Of a stretch of DNA of 64,000 nt, positions 1 to 8,526 are shown in pieces (positions within the stretch are counted from its first letter, which is position 1; every line of letters begins with the position of its first letter). This DNA comes from Clostridium pasteurianum BC1 (GTDB lineage Bacteria; Bacillota; Clostridia; Clostridiales; Clostridiaceae), in assembly GCF_000389635.1 (NCBI RefSeq), contig NC_021182.1:3947925-4011924 (forward strand), read 5' to 3'. The notes beneath the pieces are model-generated. The model ran no database searches. It was not told where the DNA came from and saw only the letters and a program-made list of their open reading frames with translations. Made by a program: the position numbers and the translations under genes.

Positions 1-482
1 CCTACAAGAATACCAAAGAAAGCAACTAGTGAATATAAAAACCAGTTAACAGTCCAAAGTCCAAAATGCAAGGTTACTATCTTGCGTTCTTCTCCATTTG
101 CTGCAAGTTTATCAAAAACTGGTGCAAAAAAACCTACTAAGAAAATAAATAAAAGATTTTTAATTTGAAGTCCTAAAATACCAATTGGTATAGCTAAGGT
201 TAAAGCAACCTCTGATCCGCCACCTAGCATAATTGCAAATGCTGCACCTACAGCTGTAGCAATACCTGGTTCAGCAGCCTGTGCACCACCAATGTTAACT
301 ACTCCCATAAATACTGCTTCAAGTGCTGCTCCTATTAAAACTCCTGTATGCAAATCCCCAAGCAGCAATCCTACTAAAGGACCTATGACAATTGGTCTGT
401 TAAGCATAGTAAGTCCTGCTAATTCAGCACCTCCAACACATACAAAAACAGCAAGTGCTACTAAAATAGCCTGTACTAACAT
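1..482 (-). CDS. levF: PTS system mannose/fructose/sorbose-family IIC component (partial)
   Basis: Membrane channel subunit of a mannose-family phosphotransferase system, which moves the sugar while IIA and IIB pass on the phosphate. About 160 codons are visible and the gene runs off the left window edge, so its C-terminus and the expected IID gene are missing. It starts at the ATG at 482 with a GGAGG site just upstream. The N-terminus (MLVQAILVALAVF) is hydrophobic, and a Gly/Ala-rich stretch around residues 45-80 (GVVNIGGAQAAEPG, AIMLGGGSE) is typical of family EIIC. It lies 24 bp after the IIB gene in the same operon. The sugar could be mannose, fructose, sorbose or an amino sugar; the symbol follows the lev gene order only. 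Confidence 0.85.
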   Translation of the reverse strand, partial: MLVQAILVALAVFVCVGGAELAGLTMLNRPIVIGPLVGLLLGDLHTGVLIGAALEAVFMGVVNIGGAQAAEPGIATAVGAAFAIMLGGGSEVALTLAIPIGILGLQIKNLLFIFLVGFFAPVFDKLAANGEERKIVTLHFGLWTVNWFLYSLVAFFGILV

Positions 483-506
483 GAGTATTCCTCCCTTCGA
501 TAGCTT

Positions 507-1007
507 TTATAAATTCAGCTTTTTAATAATATCTTTCATTGGTTTCCGTTCTTCAGAAGGAACCACCTGTAAACTAGTGTTTGGATCAATCTCAATTAGC
601 TTTTTCAGGGAATCGATTTCATCCTTTGTAAGCATAACAGTTGAACTTACCATTGTTTTTTCAGATGCATCAACTCCATCAAATCTTCCCACATTACCTA
701 TATTAATATATTCTATATTTTCCGTACTTTCACGAATTTTTAAGGCATCTTTGATAGTTCTAGTTAACAGTAAAATTCTCATTTTTGCTGCTTTAGGATT
801 ATTAACTACACCTATTGCATCATCCACAGACTTTACAAGCAATTTTATATTATTGGGTACTGCCATTTTTAATGTCATCTTTTGCATTTCATCTTGTGCT
901 GATGCATCGTTTGCTACAACAATTCCTTGAACCTTTAATTCTTTTGACCATGTCAATGCGACCTGTCCATGTATTAATCTATCATCTACTCTTAATGCTA
1001 CTATCAT
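507..1007 (-). CDS. levE: PTS system mannose/fructose/sorbose-family IIB component
   Basis: Cytoplasmic phosphocarrier that takes phosphate from IIA and passes it to the incoming sugar. The 166-residue length is usual for the family. The N-terminal signature DDRLIHGQV holds the phosphorylated histidine (His13). The ATG at 1007 has GGAGGT eight bases upstream. The gene sits between IIA (19 bp gap) and IIC (24 bp gap), giving the IIA-IIB-IIC order of levDEF-type operons. Expression probably depends on the sigma-54 promoter upstream of IIA. Family assignment is firm; sugar specificity is not readable from sequence. Confidence 0.92.
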   Translation of the reverse strand: MIVALRVDDRLIHGQVALTWSKELKVQGIVVANDASAQDEMQKMTLKMAVPNNIKLLVKSVDDAIGVVNNPKAAKMRILLLTRTIKDALKIRESTENIEYINIGNVGRFDGVDASEKTMVSSTVMLTKDEIDSLKKLIEIDPNTSLQVVPSEERKPMKDIIKKLNL

Positions 1008-1026
1008 TTTTCATACCTCCATTTAT

Positions 1027-1449
1027 TTATCCTTCTAAAAAATCTTCATCACTTTTATCGTTTACATTAACTTCCACTAAATTCATCTGACTTCGGCTTT
1101 CTTCAATAATCTCACTTAGTCTCTCTTTAGTTACTAATTCTGTCTCCATTATTACTGTTAAGATAACAGGAAGATTAAAACCAGAGACAATGAATACATC
1201 TAATTTTGATGCATATGCTACAATTTTTTGATTAACACTGCCACCTAGAATATCAGTAAAAACAAACACCTCTTCTTCTGGTTTAATGCTGTCGAAAAAT
1301 TTTGCAATGCTGTCGTTTACATCCTCACCCTCTTTATCAACATAGGCATTGATACATGTAATATCTGCCATTCTACCTACTAAAAGTTCAATGGTGCTTT
1401 TAGCACCACTAGCTAAAGTTCCATGAGTTGCAATTAATATCTTTTTCAC
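1027..1449 (-). CDS. levD: PTS system mannose/fructose/sorbose-family IIA component
   Basis: First phosphocarrier of the PTS: it accepts phosphate from HPr on His9 in the N-terminal motif ILIATHGTLASG. At 140 residues it is a stand-alone EIIA (PTS-IIA man fold), whereas E. coli ManX fuses IIA and IIB. The start is a GTG at 1449 preceded by AAAGGAG. It is the first gene of the operon, about 60 bp downstream of a strong -24/-12 promoter, so an enhancer-binding protein of the LevR type probably controls it. That regulator is not in this window. Confidence 0.92.
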   Translation of the reverse strand: MKKILIATHGTLASGAKSTIELLVGRMADITCINAYVDKEGEDVNDSIAKFFDSIKPEEEVFVFTDILGGSVNQKIVAYASKLDVFIVSGFNLPVILTVIMETELVTKERLSEIIEESRSQMNLVEVNVNDKSDEDFLEG

Positions 1450-1510
1450 TTTTCTGTACTCCTTTCCATTTATATTAATTTTAATAATTTTTAACTTACA
1501 CTTTAATATA

Positions 1511-1528
1511 AAGCAAATCTCGTGCCAA
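1511..1528 (-). promoter_or_regulatory. Sigma-54 (-24/-12) promoter of the mannose-family PTS operon
   Basis: The minus strand reads TTGGCACGAGATTTGCTT, a near-perfect match to the sigma-54 consensus (GG and GC elements with correct spacing). Transcription would start near 1498, giving a leader of about 50 bases before the IIA GTG codon. Confidence 0.88.
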
Positions 1529-1531
1529 AAT

Positions 1532-1690
1532 TTTTAGACATTAAGAATTGCTCTAAATATGACGACTTCTGCTGCATTATTATGTATTTTGTATATTAAA
1601 CTTAAACACTTTAAAAAGTAAAAACTATATCTGTCTAAAAAAACTATTTTTAAAGAAAAACTTTTAGACACTATTGTATTTGTGTCTAAT
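1532..1690 (-). promoter_or_regulatory. Repeated TGTCTAAAA boxes, candidate enhancer sites for the sigma-54 activator
   Basis: TGTCTAAAA occurs at 1632-1640 and its inverse TTTTAGACA at 1662-1670 and 1532-1540, with a partial copy (TGTCTAAT) at 1683-1690. The inverted pair has centres 30 bp apart and lies about 110-160 bp upstream of the promoter, a typical distance for activator binding. The rest of the 1450-1871 gap holds no gene that I can see. Confidence 0.55.
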
Positions 1691-1783
1691 CATCTAATAA
1701 ATTTGTATTAGAATATAAACACAGTAATTTATTATTTTTCAATAGCTTTAATATCTCCAGAATTTTTTAAAATCAAAACATAG

Positions 1784-1824
1784 AAAAAGCCCCTGAAATC
1801 ACTATAGAGTGACTTAGAAGGCTT
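1784..1824 (-). terminator. Rho-independent terminator of the first alpha-glucosidase gene
   Basis: AAGCC and GGCTT arms enclose a second pairing TCACT/AGTGA. On the minus strand a T run (GGCTTTTTC) follows. It lies about 50 bp after the stop at 1872. Confidence 0.75.
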
Positions 1825-1871
1825 TAATGAAAGTGAAAATTTAAAAAATTTTTCATTATAAATAGAAAAAA

Positions 1872-3545
1872 TTAGTTATTAATTTCTAAAACAATAGATT
1901 GATATAGACGTAATTCCAAGCTTTCTTTATCAAGTATAATTTCCTTATAATTGTTCAATAATACATTTTTTATATTCTCTTTAAATTTTATAGTAGAAGA
2001 CTTATTAACACAATTATTTATAATTAGTATTCTTTGTTTCTCATTTCTTCTTTCATATGCAATTACTCCATCATATTGTTCAAATATTGGAATAGTATCT
2101 CCATAAATTAAAACTTCTTTATAGTCTTTACTTTTACGCAGTTTTATTAATCTCTTGTAATAAGTCAATAAAGAATTTTCTTTATCTTCTTGTTCTTTAA
2201 TATTAATGTGTTTATAATTTGGATTTATTTCAAACCATGGAGTTCCAGTGGTAAATCCTGCATTTTCGTCATCGCTCCATTGAAGAGGAGTTCTACTGTG
2301 TTCTCTGCATTCCACATTTATTCTCTTTAAAGCTTCCTCTTCTGTTAATCCTTTACCTAAATATGTTTTATAATTTTGATGTGTAGCTAAATCTAAAAAT
2401 TCATCTATGGATTTTTTAGGAAAATCTGTCATGCCAATTTCCTGTCCTTGATAGATAAAAGGAATACCTCTTAAGAAAAAATACATAGTTGCTAACATTG
2501 ATTCACTATAAAAACCAACTTCTTTCTCCGGTATGAATCTATTTGCTGCTCTAGGCAAATCATGATTCTCAATGAAATTAGATAAAAACCCATATTTAAC
2601 TGATCCCAGTTGCTTTTCAAATAGCTTATCCCTTATTTCCTTCAACATTTCTACAGGCTTATCTTTCCACTCCTCATCATTTACATGATAAAGTGTATGA
2701 CAAAAGTCAAAAACTGTGGAAAAGCATCCATTTTCTCCAATGAAATCTACCAGTCTATCTACTTCTTTTACATCTGTTTCGCCTACTGTCATGCTGCCAT
2801 AGATTTTGAATGTCTTTTCGTTTAATTCATCTAAAAACACTTCAATTCCCTTTACATTTCTATGGTATTCCCAAGCACCTACTAAGCCATCTGGAGCATC
2901 AGCAGGTAAATTAACATAAGAAAAGTCTTTCTTAATATGGGCGATTGCATCTATTCTAAATCCAGCTAAACCCTTTTTTAGCCAGTAATTCACCATTTTA
3001 TATAATTCATTACGCAGCTCTTCATTTTCCCAGTTTAAATCTGGCTGCCCCTTAGTAAATAAATGCAAGTAGTATTTATTTGTATCTCCAATTCTCTCCC
3101 ATGCACTTCCTCCAAAAATGGAACGCCAGTTATTCGGAGGGGTACCATCTTTTCCTTCTTTTATTATATAATAATCTGCATATTTGCTATCCAAATCTTC
3201 CAGGGCTTTCTGAAACCAGATATGCTTATCTGAAGTATGATTAATTACAAGATCCATTAAAATCTTAATATCTCTTTTTTCTGCTTCTTTTAAAAGAAGT
3301 TCCATATCATCCATGTTTCCAAAGGAAGGATCAATATCATAGTAATTTGAAATATCGTATCCGTGATCTACCATAGGTGACTTGTATATTGGACAAATCC
3401 AAATAACGTTAATACCCAAATCTTTCAAATAATCTAAACGATCTATAATTCCCTTTATATCACCAATCCCATCTCCATTTGAATCCTGAAAACTTTTAGG
3501 ATAAATTTGATATACTATGGAATCCTGCCACCATTTTTTTATCAT
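1872..3545 (-). CDS. malL: GH13_31 alpha-glucosidase (probably alpha-1,4-preferring)
   Basis: Cytoplasmic exo-alpha-glucosidase that releases glucose from the non-reducing ends of short alpha-glucosides. The 557 residues show the four GH13 regions: DLVINHTSD (about 98-106), GFRID with nucleophile Asp199, GET with acid Glu256, and ENHD with Asp329. The QPDLN signature of the oligo-1,6-glucosidase subfamily is near residue 167. The residue after the nucleophile is Ala200; Ala or Thr here is linked in the family to alpha-1,4 (maltase-like) activity, whereas Val is linked to alpha-1,6. The two paralogues in this window carry Val. A GGGGG site precedes the ATG. It lies 198 bp after the ROK kinase gene. 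Confidence 0.9.
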   Translation of the reverse strand: MIKKWWQDSIVYQIYPKSFQDSNGDGIGDIKGIIDRLDYLKDLGINVIWICPIYKSPMVDHGYDISNYYDIDPSFGNMDDMELLLKEAEKRDIKILMDLVINHTSDKHIWFQKALEDLDSKYADYYIIKEGKDGTPPNNWRSIFGGSAWERIGDTNKYYLHLFTKGQPDLNWENEELRNELYKMVNYWLKKGLAGFRIDAIAHIKKDFSYVNLPADAPDGLVGAWEYHRNVKGIEVFLDELNEKTFKIYGSMTVGETDVKEVDRLVDFIGENGCFSTVFDFCHTLYHVNDEEWKDKPVEMLKEIRDKLFEKQLGSVKYGFLSNFIENHDLPRAANRFIPEKEVGFYSESMLATMYFFLRGIPFIYQGQEIGMTDFPKKSIDEFLDLATHQNYKTYLGKGLTEEEALKRINVECREHSRTPLQWSDDENAGFTTGTPWFEINPNYKHINIKEQEDKENSLLTYYKRLIKLRKSKDYKEVLIYGDTIPIFEQYDGVIAYERRNEKQRILIINNCVNKSSTIKFKENIKNVLLNNYKEIILDKESLELRLYQSIVLEINN

Positions 3546-3743
3546 TTTTGTCCCCCTTCTGTTAAATTAAATTTTACATATTAACAAAGTCTAAAGCTTT
3601 ATAAGGTCTAAAAGATACTTCATTGTTTGATATATCAAATGAAATCACAATTTGAAATCAGTACTTTTTTTATTGTATAGGCATACATTTCTCGGCTATT
3701 TTCAAGAATTAAATTGTAAATACCATATACTAATTATAAATTA

Positions 3744-4694
3744 TTACTTACTCTCAATAACTGCCAGTGCCACTGCACCCATTACACCTGCGTCTGTTCC
3801 AAGTCCAGCTGGTACAATCTTGCAGGATTCAGCCATAGCTTTAAAGCATCTTGTATTCACCACTTCTTTAACCTTTTCAAACACTATATTCCCCCCCTTT
3901 GAAACTCCTCCACCAATGACAACCATTTCAGGATCAAAGGTAACAATAAGGTTTGCCACACATATCCCTAAATAATTAAGACTTTTGTCCAGTATTTCAG
4001 AAGCAACCTTGTCTCCTTTTTTTGCCTCTAAGAAAACTTCATAGGAGGTTACATCATCATAATTCTTTAAGGAAGTAGGTTCTCCTCCTAAAACTGCTTC
4101 TTTTCCTCTTTTACCTATGGCAGTTCCTGATGCCAGTGCCTCTGCACAGCCATAATTACCACAATTACATCTAGGCCCATCCTTTTCCAGAGTCATATGT
4201 CCAATTTCCAGAGCATTGCTGGTATTTCCTCTGTAAACCTGTCCATTGAGAACGGCGCCACCGCCAATTCCAGTACTTACTGTAACAAAAACCATATTTT
4301 TTGTACCTTGTCCTGCTCCAAATACAAATTCTCCAACAGCCGCAACGTTTCCATCATTATCAAGATAGGTAGGAACTCCAAACTTATCCTTTATAGGATC
4401 TACTAATTTAAAATTCTTAAAAGGCAGATTTGGCGTTGTTATTATTATTCCATTTTTAGCATCCAGCGGTCCTGGTGAACCAATTCCAATAGCTTTAATG
4501 TCTTCGGAAGTTTTATTTCCATCATTTAAGACTTTGTCAACAACCTTAATTACTCTTTCCAGTACTGCAGTCTCTCCTTCAAAAGCATTAGTTGGAAGGG
4601 TATATTGACTTAATACGTTTCCATCCACATCTGACAAAGCTCCGCTGATTTTAGTTCCCCCTAAATCAATTCCTATAACATACTTTTTTCCCAT
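3744..4694 (-). CDS. glcK: ROK-family glucokinase
   Basis: Phosphorylates free glucose with ATP. The 316-residue protein has the N-terminal phosphate-binding motif GIDLGGTKISGAL, a sugar-binding DNDGNVAA segment, the GTGIGGGAVLNG loop and the ROK zinc site (HMT..GPRCNCGNYGCAE, about residues 166-184). There is no N-terminal helix-turn-helix, so it is a kinase rather than a ROK repressor. It sits between two alpha-glucosidase genes, which fits phosphorylation of the glucose they release. The ATG at 4694 has GGAG upstream. Fructokinase or N-acetylhexosamine kinase activity is possible but less likely in this context. Confidence 0.88.
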   Translation of the reverse strand: MGKKYVIGIDLGGTKISGALSDVDGNVLSQYTLPTNAFEGETAVLERVIKVVDKVLNDGNKTSEDIKAIGIGSPGPLDAKNGIIITTPNLPFKNFKLVDPIKDKFGVPTYLDNDGNVAAVGEFVFGAGQGTKNMVFVTVSTGIGGGAVLNGQVYRGNTSNALEIGHMTLEKDGPRCNCGNYGCAEALASGTAIGKRGKEAVLGGEPTSLKNYDDVTSYEVFLEAKKGDKVASEILDKSLNYLGICVANLIVTFDPEMVVIGGGVSKGGNIVFEKVKEVVNTRCFKAMAESCKIVPAGLGTDAGVMGAVALAVIESK

Positions 4695-4845
4695 TTATCA
4701 TCCACTCCATATACACAAATATTTTTTAGGCATCTCAATTTAAAGATGTCTTAAGCTTATATAATCTAATATACATTATAATTGCATCAATTTAAAATAG
4801 AAATTATCTTGAATTATTTGTAGCATTTCACAAATGTAGTGAATT

Positions 4846-4880
4846 GGTAAAATTTACACCCCTGGGGTGTAAATTTTACC
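4846..4880. terminator. Perfect 17-bp-stem palindrome after an alpha-glucosidase gene
   Basis: GGTAAAATTTACACCCC, one base, then the exact reverse complement. It lies 27 bp past the stop of the gene ending at 4907 and probably terminates it. A short second hairpin (GAAGTT/AACTTC) lies at about 4882-4900. The core recurs at 57.94 kb. Confidence 0.7.
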
Positions 4881-4906
4881 AGAAGTTAGTTCGCAACTTC
4901 TAACTA

Positions 4907-6592
4907 TTACAAATTAAAATTAATTTTGTATACTCTTGCTTCATAAGGTCTTAGTTTTATATTATTCAGATTGTCATCCTCCACCTGATAATTGCTTATT
5001 AACAATTTAACTTCCTTATTCTCAAGCTTTTCATCAACCTTAAATTGTACTTTTTCTCCATAAAAATTTAATACAACTAACAATTTTTCACCATTATAGC
5101 TTCTAGTATATGCAAATATATTCTCGTTTTCTTTATCTATGAGTTCTAAGTCACCATACACTATTATTTTGTTTTCTTTTCTGAGCTTAATTAGTTTCTG
5201 ATAATAGTAGAATACTGAATTTTTATCTTCCAATGCCTGCTCTACATTTATTTCTTTATAATTCGGATTTACAGCAATCCAAGGGTTTCCCTCTGTAAAG
5301 CCTGAATTATCAGAAGAGTCCCATTGCATAGGAGTTCTGGCATTATCTCTGCCCTTTGCGTATATTGCCTTCATCAATACGTCTTTATCTATTCCCTGTT
5401 CTGATTTTTCTTTAAACATATTAATAATTTCAATGTCTCTATAATCTTCTATATTTTTAAATTCTACATTTGTCATTCCTATTTCTTCACCTTGATATAC
5501 ATAGGGAGTTCCCTGCCATGTATGCAGAAATGTAGCCAGCATTTTTGCGGATTCTACTCTATATTCTTTGTCATTACCAAAGCGAGATACCAATCTTGGC
5601 TGATCGTGATTATTTAAAAACAGAGAATTCCAACCTTTATCTTTTAAGCCGTCATACCATTTATACATTATATTTTTAAAGGTAGTTAATTTCCAAGGCA
5701 CAATATCCCACTTGCCTTTGATTCCAGAATCTATATCCATAAGTTCAAATTGAAATAACATATTTAATTCATTCCTATCGTTATTCACATAAAGCTGTGC
5801 AATTTCAGGATTTACTCCAGGAGTTTCACCTACAGTCATAATATCATAATTACTTAATACCTCTTTATTCATTTCCTGCAAATATTCATGTACTCTTGGT
5901 CCATTAGCAGTGAAGGGAAATACATCTCCATACAAAGCTCCATTTACTTTCTCACCATCAGGCAGACTTGGTACCTTTGAAATTAAGTTTATAACATCCA
6001 TTCTGAATCCATCTATACCTTGATCAAGCCAAAATTTCATCATATCATAAACTTCATTACGAACTTTTTTATTTTCCCAGTTTAAATCTGGCTGCTTTGT
6101 GGAGAATAGGTGAAGATAATATTGTTCTGTAGTCTCATCATATTTCCAAGAAGATCCGCTAAAAAATGAGCCCCAGTTATTTGGTGGATTGCCTTCCTTG
6201 CCATCTTTCCATATATAATAATCTCTATATTTATTGTCTTTGGATTTTCTGCTCTCTGCAAACCAATGATGTTCATCTGAAGTATGATTTACTACTAAAT
6301 CCATTATTAATTTAAGACCTCTTGAGTGCATTTCCCTAAGCAGTTCTTTAAAATCCTCTTCTGTTCCAAATTCAGTCATTATTTTTCTGTAATCACTAAT
6401 ATCATAACCATTATCATCATTTGGCGATCTATAAATTGGACATAGCCATACAATATTGACTCCTAAATTTTTTAAATAATCAAGCTTTTCTATAATTCCA
6501 CTTAAATCTCCTATTCCATCCCCATTGGAATCCTTAAAACTCCTTGGATATATTTGATAGACTACTCCTTCTTTCCACCATGTTTTATTCAT
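4907..6592 (-). CDS. malL: GH13_31 oligo-1,6-glucosidase / alpha-glucosidase
   Basis: Cytoplasmic alpha-glucosidase of 561 residues. GH13 regions: DLVVNHTSD (about 98-106), GFRMDV with nucleophile Asp199, GET with Glu256, and NNHD with Asp330; QPDLN is present near residue 167. Val200 after the nucleophile is the residue associated with alpha-1,6 (isomaltose, isomalto-oligosaccharide) specificity. It follows the permease gene at 6746 by 153 bp on the same strand, so it may belong to the transporter operon. The ATG has GAGGGGG upstream. Trehalose-6-phosphate hydrolase is less likely, given QPDLN and the ABC importer beside it. Confidence 0.9.
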   Translation of the reverse strand: MNKTWWKEGVVYQIYPRSFKDSNGDGIGDLSGIIEKLDYLKNLGVNIVWLCPIYRSPNDDNGYDISDYRKIMTEFGTEEDFKELLREMHSRGLKLIMDLVVNHTSDEHHWFAESRKSKDNKYRDYYIWKDGKEGNPPNNWGSFFSGSSWKYDETTEQYYLHLFSTKQPDLNWENKKVRNEVYDMMKFWLDQGIDGFRMDVINLISKVPSLPDGEKVNGALYGDVFPFTANGPRVHEYLQEMNKEVLSNYDIMTVGETPGVNPEIAQLYVNNDRNELNMLFQFELMDIDSGIKGKWDIVPWKLTTFKNIMYKWYDGLKDKGWNSLFLNNHDQPRLVSRFGNDKEYRVESAKMLATFLHTWQGTPYVYQGEEIGMTNVEFKNIEDYRDIEIINMFKEKSEQGIDKDVLMKAIYAKGRDNARTPMQWDSSDNSGFTEGNPWIAVNPNYKEINVEQALEDKNSVFYYYQKLIKLRKENKIIVYGDLELIDKENENIFAYTRSYNGEKLLVVLNFYGEKVQFKVDEKLENKEVKLLISNYQVEDDNLNNIKLRPYEARVYKINFNL

Positions 6593-6745
6593 TTTATTAT
6601 TTCCCCCTCTTAATATAATTTCTATTTTCTAATGCCTTCTCTACATTTTTAATTGCAATTTATTTCTTTCGTTTAAATATATTAATTCTATAAAACATAT
6701 TTAAAATTTAAATCCCCTTATACTATCTTGTATTTTTAAACTCTG

Positions 6746-7570
6746 TTATTTTACAGCCCCTGTAGTAATACCGTCTCTGATCCATCTTTGTGCAAATATA
6801 TACACTATAAGTAGTGGTAATAATGCCAGTAGATATGAAGCAAATGCCAAGTTATAGTTAGTAGCAAATTGTGATTTAAATACGTATTGAACTAAAGGTA
6901 ATGTTGCCATACTAGGTTTACTTAAAAGTATAAGCGGCATTAAGAAGTCATTCCATGTCCATAAACAAGTGGTTATGGCAACGGTGGCATTTATAGGCTT
7001 TAACAATGGAAATATAACATATCTAAATATTTGAAAGGTGGTGGCTCCATCTATTATTGCAGCTTCTTCAAGAGCTGCAGGTATGGATTTAATATAACCT
7101 GTATAAAGAAAAATATTAAAAGGTAATCCAAATACAGCATATATGAGTATAATACCGATTATATTATCCATATGAAGACTACTTGCCTGCTTAACAAGTG
7201 GAAGCATTATTATTGGGAATGGTACAAACATAGCACTTACAAAATAATAATAGATACCACTAAAAAATTTCTTGTTTCTATTTCTAGCTATGGCATATGC
7301 AACTAGAGAATTAGAAAGTATTGTTAAAATCAATACACAAACTGTTATTATAAGACTATTTTTAAATGCTCCAAAGAAATTTGTCATTTCAATAGCCTTT
7401 GAAAAATTCTCAAAATGAAACTTTTCAGGAAATGATAGAGGGTTTGGAATCATCTGTTCAGGCGATTTTATAGCTATTAGAACTGTAATGCATAATGGTA
7501 GTATTATAGTTATAATAGCAACAACTATTAATATTATAGTTGAAATCCAATTTGTATCTTTTCTCCTCAT
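6746..7570 (-). CDS. Carbohydrate ABC transporter permease, MalG type (CUT1)
   Basis: Inner-membrane channel subunit of an oligosaccharide importer. The 274 residues carry about six transmembrane segments and the EAA loop near residues 168-192 (EEAAIIDGATTFQIFRY), which docks with the ATPase. It overlaps the MalF-type gene by 4 bp, so the two are translationally coupled. Binding protein and partner permease lie directly upstream. No ATPase gene is in the cluster, as is usual for Firmicute importers that share an MsmX-type ATPase. The neighbouring glucosidases suggest malto- or isomalto-oligosaccharides as cargo. Confidence 0.9.
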   Translation of the reverse strand: MRRKDTNWISTIILIVVAIITIILPLCITVLIAIKSPEQMIPNPLSFPEKFHFENFSKAIEMTNFFGAFKNSLIITVCVLILTILSNSLVAYAIARNRNKKFFSGIYYYFVSAMFVPFPIIMLPLVKQASSLHMDNIIGIILIYAVFGLPFNIFLYTGYIKSIPAALEEAAIIDGATTFQIFRYVIFPLLKPINATVAITTCLWTWNDFLMPLILLSKPSMATLPLVQYVFKSQFATNYNLAFASYLLALLPLLIVYIFAQRWIRDGITTGAVK

Positions 7571-8430
7571 AATACTTTCTCCTCTCTTTTTTCAAGCACT
7601 CTAAGCTGAAATAATGATATGGCTACAATTACAATAAAATAAATAACAGCGTTAGCAGACTGATAAGCAAAGCTTCCCTGGTTAAAGCCACCATTATATA
7701 TTACATAAGATATAGATTGAGTAGCACCGCCAGGACCTCCACCTGTCATTGCAACCACCTGATCAAATACCATAAGAAAATTCTTCATACACAAAACCAT
7801 ATTTATAGTAAAAAATGGAGCTATGAGAGGAAAGATTATATCCTTAAATCTATGCCAGTTATTGGCTCCATCAATTTCAGCAGCTTCATATACTTCATTA
7901 TCAATAGTTTGAAGTCCAGATATATATATTATGGTATTGAATGCAATAGCTTGCCAAGCAGCAACAAATACTATTCCCATCCATGCAAGATTTTCATCAC
8001 CTAATATGTTTTTACTAAGAGCTGCCATGTGTAAGGATTGTCCTATATTGGGTATTATATGTGCAAATATAAAATTGAATATAAATGCCACTATTAAAGC
8101 TCCTAATATATTTGGTATAAAATATAATGCCTTCAAAGTGTTTTTAAACTTAATCTTTGAATTTAATCCTACTGCTATTAAAAGGCTTAATATATTTACT
8201 ATAATAGTAGTTAAAATTGCAAACTTAAAAGTGAAAACATACGCATTAAAAACATTACTATCATGAAATACTGAAATGTAATTCTTAAATCCTACAAAAC
8301 TCCAACTTCCAAATCCCTTATAATTAGTAAAACTATAAAATACACCTTTTAAAAGTGCCATTGTATGAAATATAAAAAATAATACAACTGCTGGTATAGT
8401 CATCATATAAAAAGCTTTTTTACTTTTCAT
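7567..8430 (-). CDS. Carbohydrate ABC transporter permease, MalF type (CUT1)
   Basis: Partner permease of 287 residues. It has a hydrophobic N-terminal helix, further membrane segments and the EAA loop at about residues 181-205 (YEAAEIDGANNWHRFK). It lacks the extra N-terminal helices and large periplasmic loop of enteric MalF, as is normal in Gram-positives. It is 96 bp downstream of the binding-protein gene and overlaps the next permease by 4 bp. It would form the heterodimeric channel with that protein. Confidence 0.9.
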   Translation of the reverse strand: MKSKKAFYMMTIPAVVLFFIFHTMALLKGVFYSFTNYKGFGSWSFVGFKNYISVFHDSNVFNAYVFTFKFAILTTIIVNILSLLIAVGLNSKIKFKNTLKALYFIPNILGALIVAFIFNFIFAHIIPNIGQSLHMAALSKNILGDENLAWMGIVFVAAWQAIAFNTIIYISGLQTIDNEVYEAAEIDGANNWHRFKDIIFPLIAPFFTINMVLCMKNFLMVFDQVVAMTGGGPGGATQSISYVIYNGGFNQGSFAYQSANAVIYFIVIVAISLFQLRVLEKREEKVL

Positions 8431-8526
8431 TTTTTCACCTTCCTATTGTTAAAATTTACATATAATTATTTTTACAGTAGTGTATTTAAAAATTATAATA
8501 GTCTATAAGCTGATTTTGCACTCTGT

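Noticed and set aside
292-930. Plus-strand open frame of 212 codons opposite the PTS IIC/IIB genes
   Set aside because: It is antisense to two clear PTS genes and has low-complexity Ser/Thr/Pro composition; a shadow frame.
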